NCBI GenBank assembly: GCA_032718475.1
Contig: JAUCBJ010007512.1
Coordinates: forward strand, 54,736-118,735
Direction: 5' to 3'
Length of the DNA: 64,000 nt
Source: Nemertoderma westbladi
Lineage: Eukaryota > Xenacoelomorpha > Nemertodermatida > Nemertodermatidae
Shown: positions 23,370 through 34,100 of the stretch, piece after piece
Position numbering within the stretch: position 1 is the first letter of the stretch
Layout of the letters: each line of letters begins with the position of its first letter
The notes under the pieces: generated by a model
Databases searched by the model: none
Told to the model about the DNA's origin: nothing
The model's input: only the letters and a program-made list of their open reading frames with translations
Translations under genes and position numbers: made by a program

Positions 23370-24790
23370 GTCTGCATGGTGCCGCCCACACCAGGGAATA
23401 GATATTGTCTGCATTGTTCCGCCCATACCAGGGGAATAGATATTGTCCGCATTGTTCCGCCCATACCAGGGGAATAGATATTGTCTGCATGGTGCCGCCC
23501 ACACCAGGGGAATATATATTTTCTGCATTGTTCCGCCCATACCAGGGGAATAGATATTGTCTACATTGTTCCGCCCATACCAGGGGAATATATATTTTCT
23601 GCATTGTTCCGCCCATACCAGGGGAATAGATATTGTCTACATTGTTCCGCCCATACCAGGGGAATATATATTGTCTGCAGTGTTCCGCCCATACCAGGGG
23701 AATATATATTTTCTGCATTGTTCCGCCCATACCAGGGGAATAGATATTGTCTGCATTGTGCCGCCCATATCAGGGGAATATATATTGTCTGCATTGTGCC
23801 GCCCACACCAGGGGAATAGATATTGTCTACATTGTTCCGCCCATACCAGGGGAATAGATATTGTCTGCATTGTGCCGCCCATATCAGGGGAATATATATT
23901 GTCTTCATGGTGCCGCCCACACCAGGGGAATATATATTGTCCGCATTGTTCCGCCCATACCAGGGGAATATATATTTTCTGCATTGTTCCGCCCATACCA
24001 GGGGAATAGATATTGTCTACATTGTTCCGCCCATACCAGGGGAATATATATTGTCCGCATTGTTCCGCCCATACCAGGGGAATAGATATTGTCTGCATGG
24101 TGCCGCCCATAGCAGGGGAATAGATATTGTCTGCATTGTTCCGCCCATACCAGGGGAATATATATTGTCTGCATTGTTCCGCCCATACCAGGGGAATATA
24201 TATTTTCTGCATTGTTCCGCCCATACCAGGGGAATAGATATTGTCTACATTGTTCCGCCCATACCAGGGGAATATATATTGTCCGCATTGTTCCGCCCAT
24301 ACCAGGGGAATAGATATTGTCCGCATTGTTCCACCCATACCAGGGGAATATATATTGTCTGCATTGTCCCGCCCATACCATGGGAATATATATTGTCTGC
24401 ATGGTGCCGCCCATACCAGGGGAATATATATTGTCTGCATGGTGCCGCCCACACCAGGGGAATCGATATTGTCCGCATTGTTCCGCCCATACCAGGGGAA
24501 TATATATTGTCCGCATTGTTCCGCCCATACCAGGGGAATATATATTGTCTGCATTGTTCCGCCCATACCAGGGGAATATATATTGTCCGCATTGTTCCGC
24601 CCATACCAGGGGAATATATATTGTTTGCAATGTGCCGCCCATAGCAGGGGAATAGATATTGTATGCATGGTGCCGCCCATTCCAGGGGAATAGATATTAT
24701 CTGCATTGTTCCGCCCATATCAGGGGAATATATATTGTCTGCATGGTGCCGCCCACACCAGGGGAATAGATATTATCTGCATACCAGGGG
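23370..24790 (+). repeat. 38-bp minisatellite, about 37 copies
   Basis: Tandem unit ATTGTTCCGCCCATACCAGG plus GGAATATATATTGTCTGC. Variants recur at fixed places: TTCCGCCCATACC against TGCCGCCCACACC, ATATATATT against ATAGATATT, and TTGTCTGC, TTGTCCGC or TTTTCTGC. The variants appear in repeating orders, which suggests multi-unit duplication. All frames are open because 38 is not a multiple of 3; these frames are not genes. Confidence 0.93.
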
Positions 24791-25616
24791 AAAGTGTTTA
24801 AAGGCTTTTGAAAATAAACAAATTAAAAACACTTTATTCAACATCATAATAATAGATATAACAAATCTAACTTCGTCAACAAAGTCCCTTCCCTTTGACT
24901 ATTAAAGTTCCATCTTAAAATATAATAATTCATTGTTATCTGTCCAAGTAATAGTGGCTGGGAGATCAAATAGACCATTTTTTGTTCTCTCAGCTTCGTC
25001 GAATTTTTAGAGAACCGGAACAGCTCAATCAGGGTACTTGTTTGATGGGCAGGTTCGTTTAAAGGCGTTGTAGTTTATTACCAATTAACTAACTATTTGG
25101 GGGTGGAAATAACGTATCGGGAAGATTTAAATTAATTATTAAGTTTTAATGGAAAGTGTAAACTAACTAAAGTGGTTTATTCTTTCTCCAAGTAACTAGA
25201 GCAAAACTATAGGCCTGGCAGAGAGGTTGGTAACAATGTTGGACTCCGTGATTCCTCCAATCGGGATGGGCATTGGAGGCGGAACCAATCGGATCGCGAC
25301 TCCTAGATGACTGCAGTCGGTTACCCGCACCCAGTAGGAACTCAACAGTCACGGGATGACCACGACGGGGTGCAGTGAGGTTCGCTTACCTAGCAGCCGA
25401 TGTATGAGGTGACTGAATCTTGGTGACTCTAACTCTGAAACCAAGCTACAGTAGTGCACCGAATAAATAAACCTATAAAGTTACAAATAATAATCGAATA
25501 ATCAGTCTATAATGCCCATGTAACCAATAATCTATATGTAGATTATATGTAACTTATTATGTCCATGTAACCATATGGTCAAAGTTGTTCTTGGCCCATT
25601 CAATATTCTTTAGTAC
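24791..25616. other. Spacer, with an unclassified GC-richer block at 25190-25440
   Basis: Mostly A/T-rich. The block near 25190-25440 is richer in GC and has an A-box-like TGGCAGAGAGG at about 25216, but no convincing B-box at tRNA spacing. It could be a SINE or an old RNA-derived repeat. I do not assign it. Confidence 0.35.
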
Positions 25617-25743
25617 CTGCAATATTCTCTTTGGTTTTACTAGCTTTGTTGTCTTCAAAACATTGTAGATTTCTTTTGATGCTCCGCTGGCGAGAACTTT
25701 TGCAAATTGGTCAATGTATGATTTAGCGAATCCTATTCCGATG
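25617..25743 (-). CDS. Unidentified host gene, downstream exon
   Basis: A 127-base open segment bounded on the minus strand by an acceptor (CTTACAG|C) and a donor (GCAG|GTACTA). It encodes about 42 residues (IGIGFAKSYIDQFAKVLASG ... KPKRILQ) that look like a helical protein segment. The exon begins with the last base of a codon and ends in phase 0. The upstream exon candidate at 28616-28777 ends with two bases of a codon, so the two join in frame. I do not recognise the family. The call rests on splice signals, phase agreement and protein-like composition. Confidence 0.45.
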
Positions 25744-26540
25744 CTGTAAGATTCATAATTATTCTCGTTAGTACTGCAGACACACAAACTACAGTAGTTG
25801 AGTCCCGGTAGTACTTTAATGTACCGTCCCTCCGTTTAGTACTGCAGACACTCAGACTAGTTGAGTAGGCCTACCGTTAGGCACTTTAATGTACCGTACA
25901 TCCCGTTATTACAATAGTACCAATAATAGTAACAATAATAGGCAGTGTCTTTCTATGTAATTATTATTGTAATTCCATTAATTAATATGTATACAGACAA
26001 CTCGTGTCCATCAAGTAAATATTAATGGTTTATTATTTTGGTTTTGTTGTTGGTTAATCAATCCTTAACTCTAATTTAAAATGGGCTACCAATTTAATTA
26101 AAGTCACACCAAAATTTATGAACATTTCATTAAAAAATCGCAATAATTTTTATTGTCCGTTTAAATCCTTTTTTTGTCCTTTTTTTTTTATTTTTTATGT
26201 CCTCCAAAAGTCTAATGTTAGGTTCCATGCTACCGGTTTCTCTACTGCTGTTCTCTCAGGCTATCAGTACCGGTATTAGTATATATAGCACTATTTTGCT
26301 GTATTGTATGTACAGATGTAGGTATAAAGCAGGTATTTCTGTGTTTTAGTACCGGCACCGGTACCGGCACCGGTAATGCTATAGGCCTACTGTGTAGCCT
26401 ACCATTTAAATACGGTAATGGTAGGCCTACCGGTTGTGCTAATAAATTTTAAATAATTGATAGGCCAAACTGGATTGCAGGATTGTGGAAAATGTGGATA
26501 TACCTTTCACATAATTTAGGCCTATTACTGTATTAGTTTT
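25744..26540. other. Probable intron, no feature seen
   Basis: A/T-rich spacer between the two exons of the unidentified minus-strand gene, with a local ACCGGCACCGGTACCGGCAC cluster near 26345-26370. Confidence 0.4.
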
Positions 26541-27170
26541 ACCGTCTCTGTAACCTGCTCCTTTCCCTTAATTAGTTAAATGATCGTTTATTGTTTTGGT
26601 TAGAAAATCCCGCCTCTGTAACCTGCCCCTTTCCCTCAATTAGTTAAATGATCGTTTATTGTTTTGGTTAGAAAATCCCGCCTCTGTAACCTGCTCCTTT
26701 CCCTGAATTGGTAAAGTGACCGTTTATTGTTTTGGTTAGAAAGGCCCGCCTCTGTAACCTGCCCCTTTCCCTCAATTAGTTAAATGATCGTTTATTGTTT
26801 TGGTTAGAAAATCCCGCTTCTGTAACCTGCTCCTTTCCCTCAATTAGTTAAGTGATCGTTTATTGTTTTGGTTAGAAAATTCCGCCTCTGTAACCTGTCC
26901 CTTTCCCTCAATTAGTTAAATGATCGTTTATTGTTTTGGTTAGAAAATCCCGCCTCTGTAACCTGCTCCTTTCCCTCAATAAGTTAAGTGATCGTTTATT
27001 GTTTTGGTTAGAAAATCCCGCCTCTGTAACCTGCTCCTTTCCCTCAATTAGTTAAGTGATCGTTTATTGTTTTGGTTAGAAAATCCCGTCTCTGTAACCT
27101 TCTCCTTTCCCTGATTTGGTAAAGTGACTGTTTATTGTTTTGGTTAGAAAACTCGGCCTTAACCTGCTCC
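26540..27170 (-). repeat. 68-bp minisatellite, about 9 copies
   Basis: Unit: CCTCTGTAACCTGCTCCTTT, then CCCTCAATTAGTTAAATGAT, then CGTTTATTGTTTTGGTTAGA and AAATCCCG. Copies differ at a few positions. The reverse complement of its core (AACCAAAACAATAAACG preceded by AGGAGCAGGTTAC) occurs once each at 5826-5842, 6598-6616 and 28085-28152. The array is therefore an amplified piece of a dispersed repeat. Confidence 0.9.
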
Positions 27171-27555
27171 TTTCCATCAATTGGTAATTGTTTTGAGTGT
27201 TTTGCTACGTCATGTGGTAATCGATTATCGACAACAACCACAAACTATTAAATATAGAATCTTTTTACCACAGGCGCATATGGAAATCTATCTCATAGTC
27301 TATAAATCATGGAATCATGGAATGTTTTGGCACAGGCATAGTGAAATCAACTGTCTGACAGTCCAGAAATCAGCAGTCTGACAGTTTGAAGAAATACATA
27401 CATAAAAAGTCATTAAAAGGACAATAAAAGTCATTAAAAGGACAACAAAAGTCATTATGCATAATTCGTAAAAAAGAAAGGACAAAAAAAGTCAAATAAA
27501 AGGACATAAAAAATCACTGCCTTAAAAAATTATACAGTATTACCCCAAAAAAATT
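27171..27555. other. Spacer with short AAAAGGACA repeats
   Basis: No gene seen. Around 27405-27510 the words AAAGTCATTAAAAGGACAA recur several times. Confidence 0.5.
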
Positions 27556-27823
27556 ATTCAACACCAAATAAAATAAAGTCGCCACAAATAAAATTATTCA
27601 AACACCAAAATAAATAATACTCCCCAAAACCAATTATTAGCACCAAAATAAATGACAAAACCCCCAAAACAAATACAAATTTTCCTAAGAATAAATAAAA
27701 TACATTTCCCCCCAAAATAAATACACAATCCCTTAAAATAAATATACAATCCCTTAAAATAAATACATAGTCCCCCAAAATAAATATATAATCCCCCAAA
27801 ATAAATACATAATCCCCCAAAAT
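27556..27823 (-). repeat. A/T-rich minisatellite, about 19-bp unit
   Basis: Degenerate repeats of CCCCCAAAATAAATACATAA. The units become more regular towards the 66-bp palindrome at 27824-27889. Ile/Phe/Gly-rich minus-strand frames are artefacts. Confidence 0.85.
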
Positions 27824-27889
27824 GGGAATATATATTTATTTTAATATTGGTTATATAAATAACCAATATTAAAATAAATATATATTCCC
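27824..27889. repeat. Perfect 66-bp palindrome (31-bp arms, 4-base loop)
   Basis: The left arm starts GGGAATATATATTTATTTTA and ends TTGGTTAT at 27854. The loop is ATAA at 27855-27858. The right arm is the exact reverse complement and ends ATATTCCC at 27889. On a transcript or single strand it would form a very stable A/T-rich hairpin. Confidence 0.95.
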
Positions 27890-28615
27890 CTACCCAAAAT
27901 AATCATACTGTATATTCTACCAAAATAAACAGACTCTTAGTTACAAACTCTCGGTTGCAGACTATTGATACCAGGATCGACGGGTGAATACAAAACATAG
28001 TCCCAAGACTTTAGTGCCCGTTCTGTACAAAACAAAGAGGTAAAGTCGCATTTGGTCCCAAAGAGCGTTATGTCCCCTTGCCGTTTAAAGGAACAGGTTT
28101 AGCAAAGGAGCAGGTTACTGAGGTGTATTGGGGAAACCAAAACAATAAACGAAAGTTAAGACATGTTTCAAGATTATGCAGGTCTTTATAATTGGGTCTT
28201 TGTATTATACACACAATCTTTTGGGGAATGAATAATTGTTTTGGGGGGAGTGAATAATTGTTTTTGGGGATGAATTATTGTTTTCTGGGGATGAATTATT
28301 GTTTTTGATGAGAGAGATTTTCAAAATTGGGGGATGTAAATTGGTGTTAGAAAAAAATATATTTGTTGCTATATAATTTTTTTTGGTGTGAAATCATCTA
28401 ATTTGGGATGGCATTCTAATAGTGGCGATTAAAAAGTTCCATCGATTTCGAAGATTATCGGATACCACTTACTGTATGGTTGAAAGTCTCGATAAGGGCG
28501 TATGATATGCCCGAATTTTTTTCCAGCATAACTTTGCTGGTGTAGGGTACACCTGACTACAAACATGCCCCCACTTTTTATCCACTTTGCATACATTTAT
28601 GGATATTTAACTAAC
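27890..28615. other. Spacer with a copy of the 68-bp-repeat core at 28085-28152
   Basis: Contains ACTTTAGTGCCCG at 28007-28020, similar to the ends of the family B element. A single AAGGAGCAGGTTAC ... AACCAAAACAATAAACG segment follows. Direct repeats of GGGGATGAATTATTGTTTT lie at about 28225-28305. No gene seen. Confidence 0.5.
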
Positions 28616-28777
28616 CTAGTTGTTTTTTCTATGTCTTCCCAATATCTAAGCAGCCCCTTTCTCAGCATTTGAGTATTGTCAAAGAAAGATATTTGTAGCA
28701 ACGATTGAACTAAGTCGGGATTCATAATTTCGGTGTTTGTTATTGAAAATGTGATATTAAACATCATCGCCAACACA
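28616..28777 (-). CDS. Unidentified host gene, upstream exon
   Basis: A 162-base open segment on the minus strand between an acceptor with a T-rich tract (TTTTTGTCATAG|T) and a donor (AACTAG|GTTAGT). It encodes 53 full codons (VLAMMFNITF ... NPDLVQSLLQISFF ... LLRYWEDIEKTT). The exon starts with the third base of a codon and ends with two bases, which pair in frame with the exon at 25617-25743 to give a Ser codon. I do not recognise the family. The intervening 2.9-kb intron would hold two minisatellites and the 66-bp palindrome. Confidence 0.45.
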
Positions 28778-29039
28778 CTATGACAAAAATAAACCAATTA
28801 GTTAGATTATTTCCAGACCGACCAAGCCTTGTATCAACTTACTCCCACTACTCAATATGAGCTCGCAACTCTAGTCTTAGATGTAGCGTCTTCAACGCAT
28901 CACATCCAGTGTTCGCAATGAGTCATTGTAGCCTAAAACCCATCTATTACCACAGGTTGTAGATTGTCACCGGCTCACCACAACTCACCAACCAGTTATC
29001 ACCGAGATAATACGGTGCCTTTAGTGGCACTGGACCGAG
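28778..29039. other. Spacer, no feature seen
   Basis: Short non-coding stretch upstream of the exon. Confidence 0.4.
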
Positions 29040-29560
29040 ATAATACGTGTGCAATGTATTTTAAGCCATGAACCCTTGCAGCATCCTGGTGCACGTACGT
29101 ACAGTACCATCAATGTATTTGGTGTCTTCTACACTAAGAGCCTATAAGGGACTACTGCCGTATATCAGAGCATGTGCTATACTGCTGCCCGGAATAAATT
29201 TACTGTCATAGAAGTTAATTTTCATTGTGATTTCCATATTCGTGATAGTTTATTTAATGCAGACCATGCCTTATTCCCCTTTAGAATTCGGAGATCTTCA
29301 ACAGAACTGAACCCTAATACACAATTTTGTTGCCACGCAAGAGAATTTCAACAGGATCTTATTCCTATGCAATTTAACATTTAATCTGATGGATAGTTTA
29401 GCTACGAACGAAATCATACTGATTCCATGACATTTTGATGTGAAGATAATACTCTATCATATCTTAATGTTTCCTTCTTTGGTATAGCATCCAACTTTTT
29501 AGTAGTTCCAATTTCTTGTGGTGTGATCTTCTTATTTAATTTCGGTATTTTATTTTATTT
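29040..29560 (-). pseudogene. Old, decayed LINE fragment of the RTE-like family
   Basis: Diverged similarity to the LINE at 14.5-17.4 and 31.1-34.9 kb on the same strand. TTTGGTGTCTTCTACACTAAG matches TTTGGTGTCCTCAGCAGTTAG, CCATGCCTTATTCCCCTTTAGAATTCGGA matches the corresponding RT-thumb region, and CCAATTTCTTGTGGTGTGAT with TTTCGGTA matches the RT-start region. The order is kept but an internal part is missing. It is full of substitutions and has no long ORF, so it is much older than the other two copies. Confidence 0.6.
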
Positions 29561-29689
29561 CATAGCTATCCAATAAATGGCACTACGATAAAAATACTTG
29601 AAACAAAGATTATAATACTTAAATAGTTATAATATTACTATTATTTCTATAATAATAGTAATTATAATGATGATAATGATCGAATTGCA

Positions 29690-31143
29690 CTAATGTGCAG
29701 TGCCGGCGGACCCAGCAACATTGCACCCCCAGATCTCATGGTCAGCCACACACACAGCGCCGACGACCCAGTAACATTGCACCCCCAGATCTCATGGTCA
29801 GCCACACATAGTGCCGGCCGACCCAGCAACATTGCACCCCCAGATCTCATGGTCAGCCACACACACACAGTGCCGACGACCCAGTAACATAGCGCCGCCA
29901 GATCTCATGGTCAGCCACACACAGTGCCGGCCGACCCAGCAACATTGCACCCCCAGATCTCATGGTCAGCCACACACACACAGTGCCGACGACCCAGTAA
30001 CATAGCGCCCCCAGATCTCATGGTCAGCCACACACAGTGCCGATGGACCCAGCACCATAGCGGCCCCAGATCTCGCGGTCAGCCACACACAGTGCCGGCA
30101 GACCCAGCAACATGGCACCCCCAGATCTCACGGTCAGCCATACACAGTGCTGAAGGACCCAGCACCATAGCGGCCCCAGATCTCGCGGTCAGCCACACAC
30201 AGTGCCGGCAGAGCCAGCAACATGGCACCCCCAGATCTCACGGTCATCCACACACAGTGCCGGCCGACCCAGCAACATTGCACCCCCAGATCTCATGGTC
30301 AGCCACACACACACAGTGCCGACGACCCAGTAACATAGCGCCCCCAGATCTCATGGTCAGCCACACACAGTGCCGATGGACCCAGCACCATAGCGGCCCC
30401 AGATCTCGCGGTCAGCCACACACAGTGCCGGCAGACCCAGCAACATGGCACCCCCAGATCTCATGGTCAGCCACACACAGTGCCGACGGACCCAGCAACA
30501 TAGCATCCCCAGATCTCATGGTCAGCCACACACACACAGTGCCGACGACCCAGTAACATAGCGCCCCCAGATCTCATGGTCAGCCATACACACACAGTGC
30601 CGACGAGCCAGTAACATAGCACCCCCAGATCTCATGGTCAGCCACACACAGTGCCGGCCGACCCAGCAACATTGCACCCCCAGATCTCATGGTCAGCCAC
30701 ACACTCACAGTGCCGACGACCCAGTAACATAGCGCCGCCAGATCTCATGGTCAGCCACACACAGTGCCGATGGACCCAGCACCATAGCGGCCCCAGATCT
30801 CGCGGTCAGCCACACACAGTGCCGACGGACCCAGCAACATAGCGCCCCCAGATCTCGCGGTCAGCCATACACAGTGCAGGCGGACTCAGCAACAGCGCCC
30901 CCAGATCTCATGGTCAGCCACACACAGTGCCGATGGACCCAGCACCGTAGCGGCCCCAGATCTCGCGGTCAGCCACAGACAGTGCCGACGGACCCAGCAA
31001 CATAGCGCCCCCAGATCTCAGTGTCAGCCACACACAGTGCCGACGGACCCAGCAACATGGCACCCCCAGATCTCACGGTCAGCCATACACAGTGCCGACG
31101 GACCCAGCAACATAGCGCCCCCAGATCTCGCGGTCAGCCATAC
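29690..31143 (+). repeat. 55-bp minisatellite, left part (about 26 copies)
   Basis: Unit: CAGTGCCGACGGACCCAGCA, ACATAGCGCCCCCAGATCTC, ATGGTCAGCCACACA. Two main subtypes alternate: CAACATAGCGCCCCCAGATC with ATGGTC, and CACCATAGCGGCCCCAGATC with GCGGTC. CA-dinucleotide number also varies. Open frames through it are artefacts. It continues at 34918 beyond the LINE. Confidence 0.93.
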
Positions 31144-34100
31144 ACTACTACTACTACTACTACTAGGATCGGCATGCTGCATTGCAGCTGCATTTTTAAG
31201 AATGCTGTGCCGGCTTGTCAACAAAATTGCACCGCCACAACTCCCTATCACCCATGACATTTGCTAGATCATCCGCATCTTTAAGGCCAGTGTCCTTTAA
31301 GATGCGTCTCAAGAAAGTCATGGGCTGTCCACCATGCTTATTCACTCCATGAGGCTGCCAAAGTACAAGATTATGCACTGGCTGGTCCTCACGGCGAAAG
31401 CAATGTCCTGCAAAGCGGAGGCGATTTTGTTCTAGTGTCAAGTTTGGGGGAACCAATGAGACACCTCCAATGTTATATAGTGTCTGGTTGGAGATGTGTG
31501 CATTGTACTTGACACAATGAACCCGGCGTAGCATTCTTGTGAATGTGCCATCCAGAGATTTGGTGTCCTCAGCAGTTAGAGCCCAGCATGGACTCCCGTA
31601 GAGGAGTACTGGAACTACTGCTGCTCTAAATAATCGGACCTTGAGTTTCCGATTAATTCTCGGTGACTTCCAAATCCTGGGAAGCCTATTCAAGGCTGCC
31701 CATGCCTTTCCCTTATGTATTCGAAGGTCCTCACCTGACTTCCGGATCCATGATCCCAGGTAACAGAAGTCGTCCACATGCTCAAGCATACCATCCTTTG
31801 AGCTTATGCTCATCCGATCAGAGACTTGCTGAGAACTTTCAAAGTTAACTGTCAAAATTTTGGTCTTTCTGGAGTTAATAAAAAGACCAACACTAGAAGC
31901 AGCATGTTCTAATGAGCTGAGGAGCCGTTGGGATCCCTCTAGTGATTCTGAGAGTACTCCTAAGTCATCAGCAAAGTCTAGATCAGTTAGGTACTTGGCA
32001 GGATTTCCTCGACTTCTGGAGCCAGTAGGTGGAGTTATCATCACCCCATCATCATTATGATGATCTAAGGACATGCATAGAACATAGTCAACCACAATTA
32101 TGAACAAGAAGGGTGCAAGTGTGTCTCCCTGGAGAACGCCCCATAACACTTCAAATGGTTCTGTGTCACCGTCAACAGTAGACACAAATGTTGTCGAACC
32201 ATCGTATACTGATCTGATTGCTGCAATAATTTCATCAGGAATCCCATATAATGAAAGTATGCTGAACATACGTGAGCGGGAGACTGAATCAAAGGCCTTG
32301 AAGAAGTCAATAAAGATAACAGCCAGATGCCTGTCTTTCTTTTTTGATAATTCTTCAATTATCCTTCTAAGTGCCAAAATGGGCTCCATGGTCCCCCGAC
32401 CTTTACGGAACCCATTCTGATTTCCACGGAGCAGTCTCTCAATGGGATCCCTGATGCGATTTAATAGAATCCTATTGTATAGCTTTGCAGCAATCGAGAT
32501 CAATGAGATTCCCCGAAAAGAACCATAGAGTGTTAGGTTGCCCTTCTTGGGAACTGGCACCAACTTATTTGTTTTCATTTCTTGTGGGACTCTAGTTGTT
32601 CGGTACATGTCTACTATGATGGGATAGATGAGCTTTAAACACTCAGGTATTTTAAAGACCTCAGGGGGAACACCATCTACTCCACTGGCACGATTGGTCT
32701 TAATGCTCTTTGCAGCAGCTTTCACTTCTGCAAAGGAGATATCGCCAATGGGAATATCTGGGAGTACAGACTCAGACACCTTTACTTCTATAAAGTTATC
32801 AGGTAATACCCTGTCATTATTGAGGAGCTTTTCAAAGTGGGCTTTCCAACCATTGAGGCGATCGGCTGGTGATTCAGCCTTAACCTTGGTGGTTGGTTGG
32901 CTTTTCCGCCCAGTAAGCAGATTGATCGATTTCCATGCCTGGGATGATTGCCTGCTGTCGTCAGCATCATTGATGGCATCAACCTGTTGGTTTATTAGCT
33001 CCTGTAGATTAACAGAGTACTGCCTGTTCAGGGACCTAGATGCAGCCTTAACTGCATTCTTGGCCGCTGTAGTCTGTTTGAGTCGGGACTCTTTCTGCGC
33101 CTTATGAAGGTCATTTCGGCACTTTTGAATTTTGTTGTCAGTCCAGGGGGCCCTTTTCCTGTTTCGAGGGTATACAGGAACTGTTTCTGCAGCTGCTAAC
33201 TTAACTGCTTCTGTAAAGGCAGTATAGCCCTCACAGTGATCTGCCGCCTCAGAGGCAAGAGCCTCATACCTGTTGCTCAGCTGTAGTGTGAAGCTGGATC
33301 TCACACTTGGCTGTTGCAACAGAGAGGACCAGTCATGCCGCGGCAAGGCAGATTTCGTTGTTCTGCTAGCACGCAGACTAAGTCTTACCTTGGCCACAAT
33401 AAGGCGGTGATCACTGGAGAAGGGTCGAAGTGTAAATGCATTACAGTCTTGTATAGAGCTCCTGTATTTCCTACGAAACAGAATATGGTCTATCTGGGAC
33501 TTGTGACCACTGGGTCCACTATGAGTCCATAGCTTTCCAGTTCGCTTCTTGAACTGGGTTCCAGCCGAAAACAATCCATTTCCAGAGATAAAATCCTGAA
33601 GATGGACAGAATTTCGGTTAACACTATTGCTATAGACCCAGGGCGATGTAGGTGATTGATGCAGACTTGCATTAAAGTCTCCCAGGAATGTTAAGAATGC
33701 ATGCTGATCCACTCCATCAGTAGCTGCTTGTAGATTGTGGTAGAAATTTTCCACCTCCTCTACAGGGGCAACACTAGTTGGAGAGTAGCACACAATCAGA
33801 ACCACCTTAGGAAACTTCTTAGCCAGTCTTCCAGAACATGAGAAGTGGCAACGGATGATGCGGTTAGAGATTTGGTCTATTTTGTCCAATGCTGCATGTG
33901 CAGTTGGATTCATCAATAGACCAATTCCACCATTGCCACTATCATCTGCTGACGCGAGGCGAGCGAGTCGCCAACCGCCCCCCATGTCCTTAATCAGAAC
34001 CTCATTAGTCTGTCCAGTCTGCATTCGGTGCTCTTGAACACCCACTGCGCTAAGAGAAAGCTTATCTGCCAAGGCAGTCAGCTCACCTTGTCGCATTGGG

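Noticed and set aside
18828-24790. CRISPR-like arrays
   Set aside because: Units are contiguous without unique spacers, and the window is clearly animal nuclear DNA.
23323-24905. Open frames of up to 347 codons in the 38-bp minisatellite
   Set aside because: Same cause; open on both strands with the same short cyclic peptide.
25370-25440. CTTACCTAGCAG resembling the 5' end of U1 snRNA
   Set aside because: The match ends after about 12 bases and the following sequence does not fold or read like U1.
29693-31257. 210-codon and shorter frames in the 55-bp minisatellite
   Set aside because: Repeat artefacts; some extend into the LINE 3' end by chance.
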